Origin: Chryseobacterium sp. FP211-J200
GTDB lineage: Bacteria; Bacteroidota; Bacteroidia; Flavobacteriales; Weeksellaceae
DNA: 64,000 nt
Direction: 5' to 3'
NCBI RefSeq assembly: GCF_001643375.1
Contig: NZ_LSHB01000056.1
Coordinates: forward strand, 186,001-250,000
Shown here: piece after piece, positions 61,021 through 64,000 of the stretch
Layout of the letters: each line of letters opens with the position of its first letter
Numbering within the stretch: position 1 is the first letter of the stretch
Notes under the pieces: generated by a model
What the model was told of the DNA's origin: nothing
Seen by the model: only the letters and a program-made list of their open reading frames with translations
The model's database searches: none
Translations under genes and position numbers: made by a program

Positions 61021-61842
61021 ATGCACAAATTAATTCTATTTATTAAGAGTTATCGTCCCGATTTTAACAATACTGAAAATTTACTGAAATCGATTCAAAA
61101 GTACAATTGCGATAATATACCTGTCTATCTTTCTGTTAATGATATTGATTATGACTATTTCAAAGAAAATTTGAAATATCCTACTGCGAAAATATTGAGA
61201 GATAGCGAAATATTCGAATATCCTCCCGATGATGGTTGGAGATATCAGCAAATCATTAAGTCTAATCTTTATCGTTTAAATATTTGCGAAAATTATCTTT
61301 GCATAGATTCGGACTCAGAATTTATCAGAAACTTTTATTATTCTGATTTTATGTATAATGAGAGTACACCTTATACCATCATGCACGAATCAAAAGGGTT
61401 TTTAGAAACTATGGAAAACATAGGGATAGATTCTGAAAATATATTTTTCAAAGAAGCATTACGAATTACCAGACCTTTTTTTGGAAATACTGGAAAGGAA
61501 TGGGATTATGGTCCGTCACCCTATCTTTGGAATTGCAATGTATGGAGACATTTCAATGAAGTTTTTTTAAAAAATCAAAATATCAGTTTTATCGATTTTT
61601 TTAATAAAATAGACAAAAAAACACCACCCTCGGAATGTGTTATTTATGGAGAGTATCTACTTAAAACAAAACTAATTGATATTTTACCAATCGAAGGGCT
61701 TTTTAAAGTTTATCATTATCAGAAACAGTTTAAGTTAGAGAAGAAATTTCATAACCTAGAAAAGTTGAAAAAAAATTACATCGGGATCATCTTTCAAAGT
61801 AACTGGTCAAATAGAAGAAAAAAATGGTATAAGTTTTTATAA
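61021..61842 (+). CDS. DUF6492-like glycosyltransferase-type protein
   Basis: A 273-residue protein whose pattern GWRYQQIIKSNLYRLNICENYLCIDSDSEFI suggests a GT-A-like fold with a DSDSE metal motif (DxD type), as in the DUF6492 family. The rest, including the HESKGFLETMENIG and WNCNVWRHFNEV segments, has no clear match. It starts 6 bases after the GT4 gene and is the last gene of the glycan operon, followed by a terminator. Confidence 0.72.
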   Translation: MHKLILFIKSYRPDFNNTENLLKSIQKYNCDNIPVYLSVNDIDYDYFKENLKYPTAKILRDSEIFEYPPDDGWRYQQIIKSNLYRLNICENYLCIDSDSEFIRNFYYSDFMYNESTPYTIMHESKGFLETMENIGIDSENIFFKEALRITRPFFGNTGKEWDYGPSPYLWNCNVWRHFNEVFLKNQNISFIDFFNKIDKKTPPSECVIYGEYLLKTKLIDILPIEGLFKVYHYQKQFKLEKKFHNLEKLKKNYIGIIFQSNWSNRRKKWYKFL

Positions 61843-61944
61843 ATGCAGGATGAAATAATTTCTTCAACTCGATTCTAACTGTCAAAATAAAAAATGGCTT
61901 TTATTTTTTTTATAAAACTCCAAAAAATCATTAGATCATAAACG

Positions 61945-61985
61945 AAAAAGCCGTTTTACAAAAATGTAGAACGGCTTTTTTATTT
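61945..61985. terminator. Terminator at the end of the glycan cluster
   Basis: AAAAAGCCGTTTTACA pairs with TGTAGAACGGCTTTTT (61945-61980), followed by T-rich sequence. It also lies just downstream of the convergent cupin gene. Confidence 0.85.
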
Positions 61986-61989
61986 AATC

Positions 61990-62334
61990 TTACTCTCTAT
62001 CATACTCATCCTCCAATCTCACAATATCGTCTTCACCAAAGTAAGTTCCTGTCTGTACTTCTATGAAAACAACTGGTTTGTCTGTAAGATTCATGATTCT
62101 ATGTTTTGCTCCTAATGGGATGAAGATACTCTGTCCGTAAGCCAAAGGAATCTCTTCGCCGTCCAGAACGATTGTTGCATTACCTTCGATAATTGTCCAC
62201 TGTTCCTGTCTTTTGTGATGGAACTGGTAAGATAATTTCTGCCCAGGATTGACTTCAATCCTTTTCAATTTATAATGAGGTTCATCTGCTAACACAAAAT
62301 ATTTCCCCCAAGGTCTTTCGCCTATTTCTAACAT
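61990..62334 (-). CDS. Mannose-6-phosphate isomerase type II-like cupin
   Basis: A 114-residue cupin equal to the C-terminal isomerase domain of bifunctional ManC/WbpW proteins (PMI type II). RPWGKYFVLAD start, then KRIEVNPGQKLSYQFHHKRQEQW with the metal-binding His residues, and IFIPLGAKHRIMN. The guanylyltransferase half is absent, so this is a free domain that may interconvert mannose-6-phosphate and fructose-6-phosphate for GDP-mannose, or just bind sugar. Start at 62334; the frame extends 7 codons upstream. Confidence 0.85.
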   Translation of the reverse strand: MLEIGERPWGKYFVLADEPHYKLKRIEVNPGQKLSYQFHHKRQEQWTIIEGNATIVLDGEEIPLAYGQSIFIPLGAKHRIMNLTDKPVVFIEVQTGTYFGEDDIVRLEDEYDRE

Positions 62335-62412
62335 CGTTTTTATTTTAATTAACAAAAATAGTATTTCGAAAAAGATTAACCAAATTCAAAAGGCAAAATG
62401 CTCAGAATTTCT

Positions 62413-62420
62413 TAATTTTG
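62413..62420 (+). promoter_or_regulatory. -7 box for gltX
   Basis: TAATTTTG, matching TAnnTTTG, about 50 bases before the gltX start codon. Confidence 0.5.
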
Positions 62421-62470
62421 CACCACAATTTTTTAGTCGTTCAGATGGCTTTTAAAAATCAATATTAATT

Positions 62471-63979
62471 ATGAAAAAAGTAAGAGTGCGATTTGCACCC
62501 AGCCCAACAGGCGCTTTACATCTTGGAGGTGTACGAACTGCTTTGTATGATTATCTTTTCACTAAGAATCAAGGCGGTGAATTTGTTCTTAGAATCGAAG
62601 ATACAGATACGGCAAGATATGTAGAAGGTGCTGAAGATTATATCATGAATTCTCTGGAGTGGTGCGGAATCATTCCTGACGAAAGCCCAAGAGTTGGCGG
62701 ACCATACGCACCTTACAGACAATCTGAAAGAAGAGACATCTACGACAGATACAAAGAGCAGATCCTAAAAACAGATTATGCGTACTTGGCTTTTGACACG
62801 CCAGAGGAATTGGATGCGATCCGTAAAGACTTCGAAGCGAAAGGTGATGTTTTCTCGTACAATCATCAGACCAGACAACAACTTAAAAATAGCATTTCTC
62901 TTTCTCAGGAAGAAGTTCAGAAATTATTGGATGCAAATGTTCCCTATGTAGTTCGTTTCAAAATGCCGGTTGACAGAACTTTGAATCTTCAGGATATCAT
63001 CAGAGGAAATTTTTCAGTAAATACAAATACTTTGGATGACAAGGTTTTAATTAAAAATGACGGAATGCCAACTTACCATTTTGCGAATGTAGTTGATGAT
63101 TTCGAAATGAAAATCTCTCATGTGATCCGAGGTGAAGAATGGCTACCATCGATGCCTTTGCACGTTTTACTATATGAGGCAATGAATTGGGAAGCTCCGG
63201 AATTCGCTCACTTATCATTAATTTTAAAACCAGAAGGTAAAGGAAAATTAAGCAAAAGAGATGGCGCAAAATTCGGATTTCCGGTTTTCCCTATGAATTT
63301 CAAAGATCCTGAAAGCGACGAGATCTGGAAAGGCTACAAGGAATCCGGTTATTTTCCGGAAGCTTTTATTAATATGACAGCTCTTCTAGGCTGGACACCT
63401 GCAAATGACAGAGAAATCGTTTCTATGGACGAGATGATCGCTGAATTTGACCTTCATAAAGTTCATAAAGCGGGCGCAAGATTCGATCCTCAGAAAGCAA
63501 AATGGTTTAACCAGGAATATCTTAAAACTAAATCTAATGAAGAAGTTTTAGAATTATTAAAAGAAGTTGAAGAAGTAAAAGCTTTAAATATTTCTGATGA
63601 TAAACTTTTGAAAATCGTTTCATTGATGAAAGAAAGAGCAACATTCGTCATTGATATTTACAACGATGGAAAATTCTTCTTTGAGGCGCCAACTTCTTAC
63701 GACGAAAAAGCATTGAAGAAAGCCTGGAACGATACAACTTCTGCTATTTTAAAAGACTTTGCCGCTAAATTGGAAACTTCAGAATTTGATCCTGAAACTT
63801 TGAAAGAAGCCATCCATCATTTTGCTGAAGAACATTCTTTGGGAATGGGGAAAGTCATGATGCCACTTCGATTAGCATTAGTTGGTGAATTGAAAGGACC
63901 TGACGTTCCTGATATTATGAACATTATCGGCAAAGAAGAAACTTTGAAAAGGATAGAAAAAGCAATTGGCTCAAATTAA
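62471..63979 (+). CDS. gltX: Glutamyl-tRNA synthetase
   Basis: A 502-residue class I synthetase that charges glutamate to tRNA-Glu. The start VRFAPSPTGALHLGG holds the HIGH-type motif, and the KMSKS-type motif is KLSKR at 259-263. The stop is at 63977, so the gene is complete. Confidence 0.97.
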   Translation: MKKVRVRFAPSPTGALHLGGVRTALYDYLFTKNQGGEFVLRIEDTDTARYVEGAEDYIMNSLEWCGIIPDESPRVGGPYAPYRQSERRDIYDRYKEQILKTDYAYLAFDTPEELDAIRKDFEAKGDVFSYNHQTRQQLKNSISLSQEEVQKLLDANVPYVVRFKMPVDRTLNLQDIIRGNFSVNTNTLDDKVLIKNDGMPTYHFANVVDDFEMKISHVIRGEEWLPSMPLHVLLYEAMNWEAPEFAHLSLILKPEGKGKLSKRDGAKFGFPVFPMNFKDPESDEIWKGYKESGYFPEAFINMTALLGWTPANDREIVSMDEMIAEFDLHKVHKAGARFDPQKAKWFNQEYLKTKSNEEVLELLKEVEEVKALNISDDKLLKIVSLMKERATFVIDIYNDGKFFFEAPTSYDEKALKKAWNDTTSAILKDFAAKLETSEFDPETLKEAIHHFAEEHSLGMGKVMMPLRLALVGELKGPDVPDIMNIIGKEETLKRIEKAIGSN

Positions 63980-64000
63980 TTACCTTTTTCAAAATCGATT

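Overview
The window is AT-rich chromosomal DNA from a Bacteroidetes species, most likely a Chryseobacterium/Epilithonimonas-type flavobacterium (Weeksellaceae). Evidence: many intergenic TAnnTTTG (-7) promoter boxes, several with a TTTG/TTG about 19-20 bases upstream; a PorZ-like type IX secretion protein; an exbB-exbD-exbD-tonB cluster; a bacillithiol enzyme (BshB1); a DUF3276 PUR-type protein; a long Bacteroidetes-style leucyl-tRNA synthetase; and Mqo. I see no phage, insertion sequence, CRISPR array or rRNA. One tRNA (His) is present, and rpmH is a short extra gene.

Layout. 1-2.4 kb: two paralogous heptad-repeat lipoproteins flank a membrane protein/lipoprotein pair. 2.5-4.4 kb: folate and tRNA-modification genes (5-formyl-THF cyclo-ligase and TrhO with an extra C-terminal domain). 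4.7-14.9 kb: a peptide-utilisation region with a DPP-IV peptidase, three POT peptide transporters, a ParE-type toxin-antitoxin pair, an acetyltransferase, a YhcG-type nuclease and an exported thioredoxin. 15-19 kb: recG, a gene-poor stretch with a 21-bp minisatellite, an acetyltransferase and recO. 19.1-23.1 kb: porZ and a 5'-nucleotidase split into two coupled genes. 23.2-28.6 kb: dapA, a DUF898/M48 protease pair and the mqo operon. 28.7-34.9 kb: an ABC exporter, DUF3276, a GT-C-like membrane protein, tRNA-His, bshB1 and a TPR protein. 35-39 kb: PstS-like lipoprotein and the TonB energising system. 39.3-46.3 kb: leuS, a GT2 glycosyltransferase, waaA and a cupin, with repeat-rich spacers. 46.3-54.4 kb: rpmH, ftsE, trmN6-like, a histidine kinase, ribE, pdxA, the DUF177-rpmF pair and accB-accC. 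54.5-61.8 kb: rocD followed by six surface-glycan genes in one direction. 61.9-64 kb: a mannose-isomerase-type cupin and gltX.

How they work together. The DPP-IV and POT genes look like one system for cutting and importing di- and tripeptides. WaaA, the GT2, GT9 and GT4 enzymes and the two paralogous GT-B-like proteins point to lipopolysaccharide core or other surface-glycan assembly. ExbB/ExbD/TonB would energise outer-membrane uptake.

Most notable: (i) a TrhO whose C-terminus resembles the C-terminal domain of U32 peptidases (the TrhP family), joining features of two parallel tRNA-hydroxylation enzymes; (ii) a glycan cluster with two paralogous unassigned proteins around a third, behind rocD; (iii) a family of about 100-bp palindromic intergenic repeats in at least five places, two of them a near-identical inverted pair around the waaA/GT2 segment; (iv) a putative membrane-anchored regulator between two repeat-rich lipoproteins; (v) 21-bp and 7-bp tandem repeats near recG/recO.
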